A DNA stretch of 64,000 nt, from assembly GCF_008704855.1 (NCBI RefSeq), contig NZ_CP023691.1:3348001-3412000 (forward strand), in the 5' to 3' direction. Shown piece by piece: positions 25,196 through 34,762 of the stretch; within the stretch, counting starts at the first letter, position 1, and every line of letters starts with the position of its first letter. Made by a program: the position numbers and the translations under genes. Origin of the DNA: Streptomyces platensis. GTDB lineage: Bacteria > Actinomycetota > Actinomycetes > Streptomycetales > Streptomycetaceae. The notes below the pieces were generated by a model. The model made no database searches. It saw only the letters and a list, made by a program, of their open reading frames with translations, and was not told the origin of the DNA.

Positions 25196-25885
25196 GTGAG
25201 CCGGTCTCCACGATCCGGTGGTGAGCTGGGTCCGCTGTTCCGGCACGGGGACGTCGTGGACCTGTTCGCCTGCCGGAGGCGGTGCGGGCCAGGATCGACT
25301 TCAAGTACGCACTCGGGCCCGCTCTCGACGACCCCGCTTCGACTTCTCGGTTCTGTCAGAGTTCCAGGACCGGCTGGCCGGATCGGACGGTGGGCGGCGG
25401 GCTGGCTGACCCGCGTCGTGGAGACGGCCTGGTTCCGTCGCTACGCCACCCGGGCTAAGGACTCCCGTTTCCCCGAACCCCGCACGAAGCGGCAAAACGG
25501 ATCGGCCGGGGCGGGATATGCCTGCTCCAGGCCGTGCACGCCGCCGACGCCCCGGCGGGCCTGCACACGCTCACGGAGCTGGAGGTCCTGTGCCAGGTGC
25601 GGGTCCAGCACTTCCGCCTGGTGGACTGCGAGGGACGCAGGGACCAAAAGCCCGGCCGCCGGGCGCGATGCGCCTGGTCACCCCCTATGGCCACCGAACG
25701 CACGCGTCGGGGTGAAACGCGACACCATGTGGGACAGGTACAAGGTCCATCTCATCGAGTCCTCCGGCGAGGACGACGTCCCGAACCTGGTCACGAACGT
25801 GACTATCACGCTGGCGACCGTCGCTGACAACGCCATGAACCTCGCCGCGCGGGACTGCCTGCCCGCGGAGGACTGCGGCCGGTAG
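25196..25885 (+). pseudogene. Decayed IS1182-like transposase
   Basis: Fragments in different frames read like one transposase: RIDFKYALG then FDFSVLSEFQDRLAGSDGG near 25290-25395, LTELEVLCQVRVQHFRLVD near 25570-25625, and VKRDTMWDRYKVHLIES..PNLVTNVTITLATV near 25720-25815. These match the order of conserved blocks in IS1182-type transposases (recalled), but several frameshifts and internal losses break the frame and no terminal inverted repeats were found. It is an old insertion relic at the edge of the glycocin-like cassette and a likely trace of how that cassette arrived. Confidence 0.65.
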
Positions 25886-26047
25886 CCGGGCTGACGCATG
25901 AGCGTGGATGGGGGCAGGTCCGCAGCGACTGGCGGGGAACCGCTCGTGCGGCAGCCCTCCGCCCCTGCCCCCTTCCTCCCTCGAGATCCCCGCCCGCCCG
26001 GGACGGGACGAAACCCCAGGGCTGCTGTCACCTTCTTGGTGGTGTGC

Positions 26048-26800
26048 TCACACCTCGTAGACCGCGCCCGCCTTGGCCGCCTCGACCGGGCCGTCGTAGA
26101 CCTTCTGGGCGTCGCGAATGCTGATGTCCGGGTCGGTCCACGGCGGGATGTGGGTCAGCACCAGGCGGCCGACGCCGGCCCGCCGGGCGGTCTCGCCGGC
26201 CTCGCGGCCGTTGAGGTGCAGATCGGGAATGTCTTCCTTGCCGTACGTGAAGGAGGCCTCGCACAGGAAGAAGTCGGCGCCCTCGGCGAGCGACTCCAGT
26301 GCCGCGCAGGGGCCGGTGTCGCCGGAGTACGTCAGGGTGCGGCCGCCGTGCTCGATGCGGAAGCCGAAGGCCTCGACCGGGTGCCTGACGTGTTCCGTAC
26401 GGATCGTGAACGGGCCGATGGTGAAGGTGCCGGGGGTCAGCGTGCGGAAGTCGAAGACCTCGCTCATTGCGCCGTCGTGCGGCACATCGGCGTGTGCGGC
26501 GGTCAGCCGCTGCTCGGTGCCGGCCGGCCCGTAGACCGGCATCGGCGCACAACGCCCGCCGTCCGGGCGGTAGTAGCGGACGACGAAATAGCCGCACAAA
26601 TCGATGCAGTGGTCCGCATGCAGATGCGACAGGAGCACGGCATCCAGGTCATAGAGGCCGGAGTGGCGCTGCAACTCGCCCAGGGCGCCATTGCCCATGT
26701 CGAGGAGCAGCCTGAAGCCGTCGGCCTCCAGGAGGTAGCTCGAGCAGGCCGATTCCATGGAAGGGAACGACCCCGAGCATCCGACGACAGTGAGCTTCAT
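26048..26800 (-). CDS. MBL-fold metallo-hydrolase
   Basis: A 250-aa metallo-beta-lactamase-fold enzyme. The metal-binding motif LLSHLHADHCIDL is followed by further ligands in RTEHVRHPVEAFGFR, the Asp of YSGDTGPCAAL and a final His in VLTHIPPWTDP. The pattern is closest to the RNase Z/phosphodiesterase-like group. No exosite typical of RNase Z is seen, so the substrate is unknown. It lies upstream of cysM on the other side of a 345-base gap and reads away from it on the same strand. Confidence 0.88.
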   Translation of the reverse strand: MKLTVVGCSGSFPSMESACSSYLLEADGFRLLLDMGNGALGELQRHSGLYDLDAVLLSHLHADHCIDLCGYFVVRYYRPDGGRCAPMPVYGPAGTEQRLTAAHADVPHDGAMSEVFDFRTLTPGTFTIGPFTIRTEHVRHPVEAFGFRIEHGGRTLTYSGDTGPCAALESLAEGADFFLCEASFTYGKEDIPDLHLNGREAGETARRAGVGRLVLTHIPPWTDPDISIRDAQKVYDGPVEAAKAGAVYEV

Positions 26801-27145
26801 ACGGGCGTGAACCTCCGTGGGCGGGGGCGGCGGTCAGGAGCCTCCCCCTGCTCGAACCCAGTTGAGCGCTCGGGGAAGGTCCGTGCGGGTGTCCCGGCGG
26901 GCCCTGCCGGGATGGTGCCGGATCCTTGGCGGTCTGTGCGGTGCCCACGAGCGTAAGCCGCAAAAGGTCCTGTGGTGCCTCCAGCGGGGCGAGCTGTGGG
27001 CGGAATCACCAGTCTGGGCTGTCGCCCCGTACGCCCGTACGCCCGTACGCACGGACCGGTGCCGCCACGGCCGGATGCCGGCCCACCGCCTCCCGCGGAG
27101 TGCCCCCGGTCTTCACCCGGGGGCATCCCGGAATTCCGCCGCGTA
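26801..27145. other. Intergenic region between cysM and the MBL-fold gene
   Basis: No gene is seen in these 345 bases. It holds a terminator for cysM (27101-27125) and, near 27028-27050, three direct copies of the 8-base unit CGTACGCC. The remainder shows no recognisable motif; the MBL-fold gene must have its promoter here if it is not read through from cysM. Confidence 0.5.
27101..27125 (-). terminator. Terminator of the cysO-cysM transcript
   Basis: A perfect 9-bp stem TGCCCCCGG / CCGGGGGCA with a seven-base loop, starting about 20 bases after the cysM stop on the minus strand. Confidence 0.75.
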
Positions 27146-28663
<1,518 letters not shown>

Positions 28664-28766
28664 TCACGTCGTGGTCAACCATGCGAGCATCGTATCGATT
28701 CCCGGTCCGGGTATTGGAACCTCGTCCCATGATGCGGACGATCGGTGTACGCCAGGTGGGACGCGC

Positions 28767-29192
28767 TCAGGAGTACTCCGCCACGACCTCGACCTCTTCC
28801 TCCGCGACCTCGCCGTTCACGATCCTGAAGGAGCGGAACTGGAAGGGTCCGGCGTCATCGGCGTCAGCGGTGGAAACCAGGACATAGTGGGCACCGGGCT
28901 CATTCGCGTACGAGATGTCGGTACGCGAGGGGTAGGCCTCGGTGGCGGTGTGCGAGTGGTAGATGATCACCGGCTCCTCGTCCCGGTCGTCCAGCTCGCG
29001 GTAGAGCTTGAGCAGGTCGGAGGAGTCGAACTCATAGAAGGTGGGCGAGCGGGCGGCATTCAGCATCGGGATGAACCGCTCGGGCCGGCCGCTGCCCGCC
29101 GGGCCCGCGACCACGCCACAGGCCTCGTCGGGGTGGTCCTGGCGGGAGTGCTCGACGATCTGGTCGTAGAGGGCCTTGGTGAGGGTCAGCAT
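28767..29192 (-). CDS. mec: JAMM/MPN+ metalloprotease Mec, CysO-cysteine peptidase
   Basis: A 141-aa zinc hydrolase of the JAMM family. The motif is complete: Glu in DEACGVVAG, then HSHTATEAYPSRTDISYA giving His-x-His and the Ser and Asp ligands. In mycobacteria the homologue releases cysteine from the CysO-cysteine adduct; here it may also trim the Met-Arg tail of CysO. The ATG (MLTLTKALYDQ) follows a GAGGG site. It is upstream of the leader peptide and cysO-cysM on the same strand. Confidence 0.9.
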   Translation of the reverse strand: MLTLTKALYDQIVEHSRQDHPDEACGVVAGPAGSGRPERFIPMLNAARSPTFYEFDSSDLLKLYRELDDRDEEPVIIYHSHTATEAYPSRTDISYANEPGAHYVLVSTADADDAGPFQFRSFRIVNGEVAEEEVEVVAEYS

Positions 29193-29294
29193 GGCGCCAA
29201 GAATAGCCAGCGGGCCCGTACGTACCGAAGAGTGGTACATACGGGCCCGCATGCTGGACAGCCGGGCGGTTTCGCCGCCGTCCGGGGTGTTGCC

Positions 29295-30734
29295 TCAGCT
29301 CTTGGTGTCCGCGCCGGCCGCCACGAGCGCCGCGTCCCGCCGCTTGATGCAGAGGTAGCCGACGCCCAGGATGAGCGCCCACACGGGAGCCGCGTAGAGG
29401 GAGATCCGGGCGTCCTTGTCGACGCCCATCATCACGATCACCATGCCGATGAAGGCCAGCGCGAAGATCGAGGTGTAGGGGCTGCCGGGGGCCTTGAACT
29501 CGGACTGCGGCAGCTCGCCGCGGTTCGCCTTGGCGCGGTAGCGCAGCTGCGAGGCCAGGATGACGATCCACGCCCACATACCGGAGATGGTGGCGAAGGA
29601 GACGACGTAGTTGAACGCCTCACCGGGCCACTGGTAGTTGATGTAGACGCCGAACAGCATCATCGCGACCGAGACGCCGGTGCCCCAGGTGGGCAGGCCG
29701 TTCTTGCTGAGCTTGGTGAAGAACTTCGGGCCCTGGCCGTTGAGCGCGAGGTCGCGCAGCATCCGGCCGGTGGAGTACATGCCCGAGTTCGCCGAGGAGA
29801 GCGCGGCGGTCAGCACGACGAAGTTGACGATGCCCGCGCCGGCCGGCAGACCGATCTGCTGGAAGGCGGCGACGAACGGGCTGACACCCGGCTTGAAGGC
29901 CGTCCAGCTGACGACGGACAGGATGATGATCAGCGCACCGATGTAGAAGAGGCCGATCCGCCACGGCACGGTGTTGATCGCCTTGGGCAGAACCTTCTTG
30001 GGGTCGGTCGCCTCGCCCGCGGTGACGCCGACGAGCTCGACGGCGAGGAAGGCGAACATCACGATCTGAAGCGTCATCAGCGTGCCGCCGATACCCTTGG
30101 GGAAGAAGCCGCCGTCGGACCACAGGAGCGTGAAGGAGGCGGTGTCACCGGCGTCGGAGAAGCCGAGGGTGATCACGCCGAGGCCGATCAGGATCATGCC
30201 GATGATCGCGGTGACCTTGACCATCGAGAACCAGAATTCCAGCTCACCGAAGATCTTCACGGAGATCAGGTTGATACCGAAGAGCGCACAGGTGAAGACG
30301 AGTGCCGAGGCCCATTGCGGTATGTCCTTGTTCCAGTACTGCACATACGTGGCGGCGGCGGTCACTTCGGTGATGCCGGTGACGACCCAGAAGAGCCAGT
30401 ACGTCCAGCCGGTCACAAAGCCGATGAACGGGCCGAGGAATTCGCGTCCGTACTCCGAGAAGGAGCCGGAGACGGGCCGGTACATGAGCAGTTCGCCCAG
30501 GGCCCGCATGATGAAGAAGATGACGAGGCCGACGATGGCGTAGGCGAGGACGATGCTCGGCCCGGCCATCGAGATCGCCTTGCCGGCCCCGAGGAACAGG
30601 CCGGTACCGATGGCGCCGCCAATGGCGATCATCTGGATCTGACGGTTTCCCAGCCCCCGCTGGTAGCCCTCTTCGGGCTCCTGCCCAGGTGCCTCATTAC
30701 CGTCGTGCTGCTTGTCGACCTGCACAGAGGTCAT
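29295..30734 (-). CDS. Amino-acid permease (APC superfamily, AAT family)
   Basis: A 479-aa, twelve-helix amino-acid:proton symporter. The substrate-site start IAIGGAIGTGLFLGAGKAI, GELLMYRPVSGSFSEYG, EFWFSMVKVTAIIGMI, ELVGVTAGEATDPKKVLPKAIN and SSANSGMYSTGRML are the standard AAT-family blocks. The amino acid carried cannot be told; asparagine, D-serine/alanine and aromatic carriers share this pattern. The ATG of MTSVQV is preferred, with GGAGAAAGG about 10 bases ahead; an ATG seven codons upstream is possible. Confidence 0.88.
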   Translation of the reverse strand: MTSVQVDKQHDGNEAPGQEPEEGYQRGLGNRQIQMIAIGGAIGTGLFLGAGKAISMAGPSIVLAYAIVGLVIFFIMRALGELLMYRPVSGSFSEYGREFLGPFIGFVTGWTYWLFWVVTGITEVTAAATYVQYWNKDIPQWASALVFTCALFGINLISVKIFGELEFWFSMVKVTAIIGMILIGLGVITLGFSDAGDTASFTLLWSDGGFFPKGIGGTLMTLQIVMFAFLAVELVGVTAGEATDPKKVLPKAINTVPWRIGLFYIGALIIILSVVSWTAFKPGVSPFVAAFQQIGLPAGAGIVNFVVLTAALSSANSGMYSTGRMLRDLALNGQGPKFFTKLSKNGLPTWGTGVSVAMMLFGVYINYQWPGEAFNYVVSFATISGMWAWIVILASQLRYRAKANRGELPQSEFKAPGSPYTSIFALAFIGMVIVMMGVDKDARISLYAAPVWALILGVGYLCIKRRDAALVAAGADTKS

Positions 30735-31055
30735 GAGTGGTGCGCCTTTCTCCATTCCGACCCGGTCTGTCCGGATCGGGTCCCGATCCCCCCGGATGGA
30801 GTTCCTGCACGCCGACGGTCGGCCGGCTCAGCGCTCCCGCGGCGACAGGGGTGGCGTCGCTCACGGCAGGTCGTGAACATTTAACACGCGCCATCGAAGA
30901 TCGACTAGGGATGGCGTGAACCGAACCACCAGGAAAAGAGGACAAGTTCCGCAAACGGCAGCAAGACGCACTGAACCAGTGACGCGATCGTTATCCGGAT
31001 TTGAGCATCCGCTGAGCGAACACCCGGCGAATTCCCGGGGTGGTACGCCCGAATT
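30735..31055. other. Intergenic region upstream of the amino-acid permease
   Basis: These 321 bases lie between the start of the permease and the stop of the DUF2017 gene, both on the minus strand. They are A+T-richer than the flanking genes and should hold the permease promoter. No operator, hairpin or small gene could be supported. Confidence 0.45.
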
Positions 31056-31649
31056 TCAGCCCATCAGTGACTCGACGAGAGTCTCCTGGAGCCCCCCGAG
31101 CCAGAGATACGCCATCACCATCGGCTTGCGCGGGTCGCTGTCCGGCAGCCGCAGCAGCTCGCCGCCGTCCTCCTCGTCGGTGACTTCAAGCCGTGTCCCG
31201 ATGGCCAGCCTGAGGTCATTGAGGGCCCCCAGCCACTGCCGGCACTCGGCGGGCTTCAGCCGCAGCTCCGCGCTGCCGCCCTCGGGTGCCAGGGTGTCCA
31301 GCGCACGGATCAGCGCGAGGGCGTCCGCACGCTTGCGGGAGCGCAGATCGTTCTCGGTGTAGCGGCGGAATTCGGCGGAGGCGGCGCGGACGTCGTCATC
31401 GGGGACGAGGTCGGGCCCGCCGTAGGCATCGGGGAAGAAGCGGGCCAGGACCGGGTCTGCGGGCGGCTCGCTGGGGCCGTCGTTGAAGACCGACGCCAGC
31501 AGGTCGTCGCTCTCGCTCTCCCCGGCCTCCTCGCCCGGACCGATCAGCTCCATCAGCTGGACCGCGAGGCTGCGCAGGATGGAGATCTCGACCTCGTCGA
31601 GCGGGACGGCGGCGCCGCCGCCGGGCAGCGGCTCGAAGTGTCCGCTCAT
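31056..31649 (-). CDS. DUF2017 protein coupled to clpS
   Basis: A 197-aa protein of the actinobacterial DUF2017 family, with the pattern [55 protein letters not shown] and [18 protein letters not shown]. It has no catalytic motif and function is unknown. The start overlaps the clpS stop as ATGA, so it is translationally coupled to an adaptor of the Clp protease. This pairing is widely conserved in actinobacteria and suggests a role linked to ClpS or proteolysis. Confidence 0.88.
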   Translation of the reverse strand: MSGHFEPLPGGGAAVPLDEVEISILRSLAVQLMELIGPGEEAGESESDDLLASVFNDGPSEPPADPVLARFFPDAYGGPDLVPDDDVRAASAEFRRYTENDLRSRKRADALALIRALDTLAPEGGSAELRLKPAECRQWLGALNDLRLAIGTRLEVTDEEDGGELLRLPDSDPRKPMVMAYLWLGGLQETLVESLMG

Positions 31650-32008
31650 CGGCGGTCCTGCTGGAGGGTCGCCCACAGGCCGTAGCCGTGCATCGCCTGC
31701 ACGTCGCGCTCCATTTCCTCGCGGCTGCCGCTGGAGACCACCGCGCGGCCCTTGTGATGGACGTCGAGCATCAACTGGTGCGCCTTGTCCTTGGAGTAGC
31801 CGAAGTACGACTGGAAGACGTACGAGACATAGCTCATGAGATTGACCGGGTCGTTGTGGACGATCGTGACCCACGGGACGTCGGGTTCGGGGACCTCGAA
31901 GGGAGCCTCGCTCGACTCGGGACGTTCGATCTCGACCGGGACACTGAGCGTGCAGCGATGCGGCCGGAGCGTGGTCGTGGGTGACGGGTGGGCGCTCACA
32001 GGCCCCAT
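31646..32008 (-). CDS. clpS: ATP-dependent Clp protease adaptor ClpS
   Basis: A 120-aa adaptor that delivers N-degron substrates to ClpC/ClpA. The core [47 protein letters not shown] contains the conserved N-end residue pocket (the Asn-Asp pair, the Met and the His-Lys-Gly loop). The C-terminal YGLWATL is usual. I chose the ATG of MGPVSAH; a GTG three codons later is also plausible. It is divergent from pncB. Confidence 0.92.
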   Translation of the reverse strand: MGPVSAHPSPTTTLRPHRCTLSVPVEIERPESSEAPFEVPEPDVPWVTIVHNDPVNLMSYVSYVFQSYFGYSKDKAHQLMLDVHHKGRAVVSSGSREEMERDVQAMHGYGLWATLQQDRR

Positions 32009-32151
32009 GCTGCCACCCGGGGGCGGACGACGCACAAATGCCCCTCGCGCGGGCCGCGTCGGCGAGCCGCGCGGCGCGGCCGCAGGCTGTCGTTCGTACC
32101 TCCCGGAGCACTATCGTCAAAGTGACGAGTAATGGGGGTAGCATCTCTCCC

Positions 32152-33480
32152 ATGAACACAGCAGACCTGGGGCTGCCGGTGGCCGTGCCGTCGACTGCGC
32201 TCTTCACCGACCAGTACGAACTCACCATGCTGCAGGCCGCGTTGCGGTCCGGCACCGCGGAGCGGCGGTCGGTCTTCGAGGTCTTCACCCGCCGGCTGCC
32301 CGAGGGCCGCCGCTACGGCGTGGTGGGCGGCACCGGCCGGGTGCTGGACGCGGTGGAGAACTTCCGCTTCGACGAGACCATCCTCGGCTTCCTGCGCGAG
32401 CGCGGCATCCTCGACGAGCCGACCCTGGAGTGGCTGGCGGACTTCCGCTTCCGCGGCGACATCTGGGGCTACCCGGAGGGCGAGATCTACTTCCCCGGCT
32501 CCCCCGTCATGCGGGTCGAGGGCACCTTCGCCGAGGCGGTCCTCCTGGAGACGGTGATCCTCTCGATCCTCAACCACGACTCGGCGGTGGCCGCGGCGGC
32601 CTCCCGGATGGCGGTGGCCGCCGGCGGCCGCCCGCTGATGGAGATGGGCGCCCGCCGCACCCATGAGCTGGCGGCGGTGGCCGCGTCCCGCGCCGCCTAC
32701 GTCGGTGGCTTCCACACCACCTCCGACCTGGCGGCCGGCTTCCGCTACAACATCCCCACCGTCGGCACCAGCGCGCACGCCTTCACCCTGCTGCACGACA
32801 CCGAGCGGGACGCCTTCACCGCACAGGTCGACACCCTCGGCGGCGGGACCACCCTGCTCGTGGACACCTTCGACGTCACCGAGGCGGTGCGCACCGCCGT
32901 GGAGGTGGCCGGCCCGGAGCTCGGTGCCGTCCGGATCGACTCCGGCGATCTGCTGCTGATCGCCCACCGGGTGCGCCAGCAGCTGGACGAGCTGGGCGCC
33001 ACCAAGACCAGGATCGTGGTCACCAGCGATCTGGACGAGTACGCCATCGCCTCGCTGGCCGCCGCCCCGGTGGACGCGTACGGCGTCGGCACCCAGCTGG
33101 TGACCGGCAGCGGGCACCCGACCTGCTCGATGGTCTACAAGCTGGTCGCCCGCGCCGACAGCGAGGAGCCCGGCGCGCCGCTGCGGCCGGTCGCGAAGAA
33201 GTCGATGGGCGCCAAGACCTCGCTGGGCGGCCGCAAGTGGGCCGCGCGCCGGCCGGACGCGGACGGTGTCGCCGAGGCCGAGGTCATCGGCACCGGGCCG
33301 GTGCCCGCCGAGCTGGCCGACCGGCAGCTGCTGGTGCCGCTGGTGAGCGCCGGCAAGGTGGTGGCCCGCGAGCCGCTGGACGCCGCCCGCGACCGGCACA
33401 TCGCCGCCCGGGCCGCGCTGCCGCTGTCGGCGACCCAGCTCTCCCGCGGCGAGCCGGTGCTGCCCACCGAGTACGTCTGA
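32152..33480 (+). CDS. pncB: Nicotinate phosphoribosyltransferase
   Basis: A 442-aa enzyme that makes nicotinate mononucleotide from nicotinate and PRPP in NAD salvage. It shows LFTDQYELTMLQAALRSG, FEVFTRRLPEGRRYGVVGG, EGTFAEAVLLETVILSILNHDS, the catalytic-loop EMGARRTHE and GTSAHAF, and VRIDSGDL, the phosphate-binding region. It is full length. The downstream pncA supplies nicotinate from nicotinamide. Confidence 0.95.
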   Translation: MNTADLGLPVAVPSTALFTDQYELTMLQAALRSGTAERRSVFEVFTRRLPEGRRYGVVGGTGRVLDAVENFRFDETILGFLRERGILDEPTLEWLADFRFRGDIWGYPEGEIYFPGSPVMRVEGTFAEAVLLETVILSILNHDSAVAAAASRMAVAAGGRPLMEMGARRTHELAAVAASRAAYVGGFHTTSDLAAGFRYNIPTVGTSAHAFTLLHDTERDAFTAQVDTLGGGTTLLVDTFDVTEAVRTAVEVAGPELGAVRIDSGDLLLIAHRVRQQLDELGATKTRIVVTSDLDEYAIASLAAAPVDAYGVGTQLVTGSGHPTCSMVYKLVARADSEEPGAPLRPVAKKSMGAKTSLGGRKWAARRPDADGVAEAEVIGTGPVPAELADRQLLVPLVSAGKVVAREPLDAARDRHIAARAALPLSATQLSRGEPVLPTEYV

Positions 33481-33500
33481 CCGGGCGCCGCCGAGGGGGC

Positions 33501-33546
33501 GCGGGGTGCCGGGCGGCGGCCGCCGTACGCCGCGCCCGGCACCCGC
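33501..33546 (+). terminator. Hairpin after pncB
   Basis: GGGTGCCGGGC pairs with GCCCGGCACCC over 11 perfect base pairs about 25 bases after the pncB stop. It could partly uncouple pncA from pncB. Confidence 0.7.
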
Positions 33547-33651
33547 CGTCCCAGGGGGCTCCGCCCCACTCCCGCAATCCCCGTCCAGTGGCTACCCTCG
33601 GTCACACCACCCTCGCGCCCCTCCCCGATTCCCAGCCGGAAGGCACGCACC

Positions 33652-34248
33652 ATGCACCGGGCATTGATCGTCGTTGATGTGCAGAACGACTTCTGCGAGG
33701 GCGGCAGCCTCGCAGTGGCGGGGGGTGCGGATGTCGCGGCGGCCATCACCGATCTGGTGGGCCAGACGGCCGGCAGCTGCTACCGCTATGTCGTGGCCAC
33801 CCGGGACCACCACATCGATCCCGGTGATCATTTCTCCGCCACCCCGGACTACGAGCACACCTGGCCGGTGCACTGTGTCGCCGGCACGGAGGGCAGCGGA
33901 TTCCACCCCAATTTCGCCCCGGCGCTCGCCTCCGGCGCCATCGACGCGGTCTTCGACAAGGGCGCCCACACGGGCGCGTACAGCGGTTTCGAGGGCGCGG
34001 ACGAGAACGGCACCCTGCTGGCGGACTGGCTGCGCGCGCACTCCGTCAGCGAGGTCGATGTGGTCGGTATCGCCACCGACCACTGTGTCCGCGCCACCGC
34101 CCTGGACGCGCTCGGCGCCGGGCTGCGCACCCACGTCCTGCTGGATCTGACCGCCGGGGTCGCCGCGCACACCACCGAGCGGGCGCTGGCGGAGCTGCGC
34201 GCGGCGGGCGCCGAGCTGACCGGCAAACCGGTCCTCATCGGCGCCTGA
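33652..34248 (+). CDS. pncA: Nicotinamidase
   Basis: A 198-aa amidohydrolase of the isochorismatase fold. The catalytic Asp is in VVDVQNDFCEGG, metal-binding Asp and His in TRDHHIDPGDHF, Lys in VFDKGAHTGAYSGF and the nucleophile Cys in ATDHCVRATALDA. It converts nicotinamide to nicotinate for PncB just upstream. Start ATG at MHRALIVVDVQ. Confidence 0.95.
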   Translation: MHRALIVVDVQNDFCEGGSLAVAGGADVAAAITDLVGQTAGSCYRYVVATRDHHIDPGDHFSATPDYEHTWPVHCVAGTEGSGFHPNFAPALASGAIDAVFDKGAHTGAYSGFEGADENGTLLADWLRAHSVSEVDVVGIATDHCVRATALDALGAGLRTHVLLDLTAGVAAHTTERALAELRAAGAELTGKPVLIGA

Positions 34249-34256
34249 GGGGCCCG

Positions 34257-34646
34257 TCAGGCGGCCGGACGTTCGTTCCCGGCCGGCTCCTTCTCCGCCG
34301 ACGGGCGGGCCGGCTGGGGCCGCAGCAGCGCCCGTATGGGATGCCAGGACTCGGTGTCGTCCTCCGGGGCCTCGCGCCAGACCAGGCCGTCGGGATGGTG
34401 CAGCACGGCCGTGATCTCGTCGGGTGTGGGCGGCTCGGTGTTGCCGCGCAGGTAGACGGACCGCAGACCGAGGTTGCGCAGCCTGGTCAGGGCGCGCTGG
34501 CGGTTCACGGCATGGACCAGGACCCGGACCCGGCAACCGCAGTCGTAGAGACCGGGCCGGGCGCCGTGCGGCGGCCTGGGCAGCGAGAGGGCGACCACCA
34601 CGCTTCCGCCGGGAAGCCTGATGAAACCACCACCGGACATCTTCAT
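34257..34646 (-). CDS. Conserved hypothetical protein, small and basic
   Basis: A 129-aa protein. The N-terminal third is a beta-rich segment (GGGFIRLPGGSVVVALSLP) followed by a CGC motif (YDCGCRVRVLVHAVNRQRALTRL). RSVYLRGNTEPPTPDEI and a weakly conserved tryptophan pair follow. It is not recognised as a named family, although it has the look of a conserved actinobacterial protein. The ATG follows GGGGGAGAT. It is convergent with pncA, with only eight bases between the two stops. Confidence 0.72.
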   Translation of the reverse strand: MKMSGGGFIRLPGGSVVVALSLPRPPHGARPGLYDCGCRVRVLVHAVNRQRALTRLRNLGLRSVYLRGNTEPPTPDEITAVLHHPDGLVWREAPEDDTESWHPIRALLRPQPARPSAEKEPAGNERPAA

Positions 34647-34704
34647 ATCTCCCCCGTGAGACTTCGCGTCAACAAGGAACTGTAGAACGCATCTAAACGC
34701 TAAT

Positions 34705-34734
34705 CGGCCGCCGCCCGCTAGTGGGCGACGGCCG
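34705..34734. terminator. Terminator hairpin after the M6 protease gene
   Basis: CGGCCGCCGCCC pairs with GGGCGACGGCCG with a single mismatch and a short loop, about 28 bases after the protease stop on the minus strand. Confidence 0.7.
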
Positions 34735-34762
34735 AACAGCATCTGACCTGCGGATTTACCTT

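Noticed and set aside
25196..25885. The plus-strand 229-codon frame as a functional gene
   Set aside because: Transposase blocks fall in different frames and the frame itself mixes meaningful and shadow sequence; it is best read as a pseudogene.
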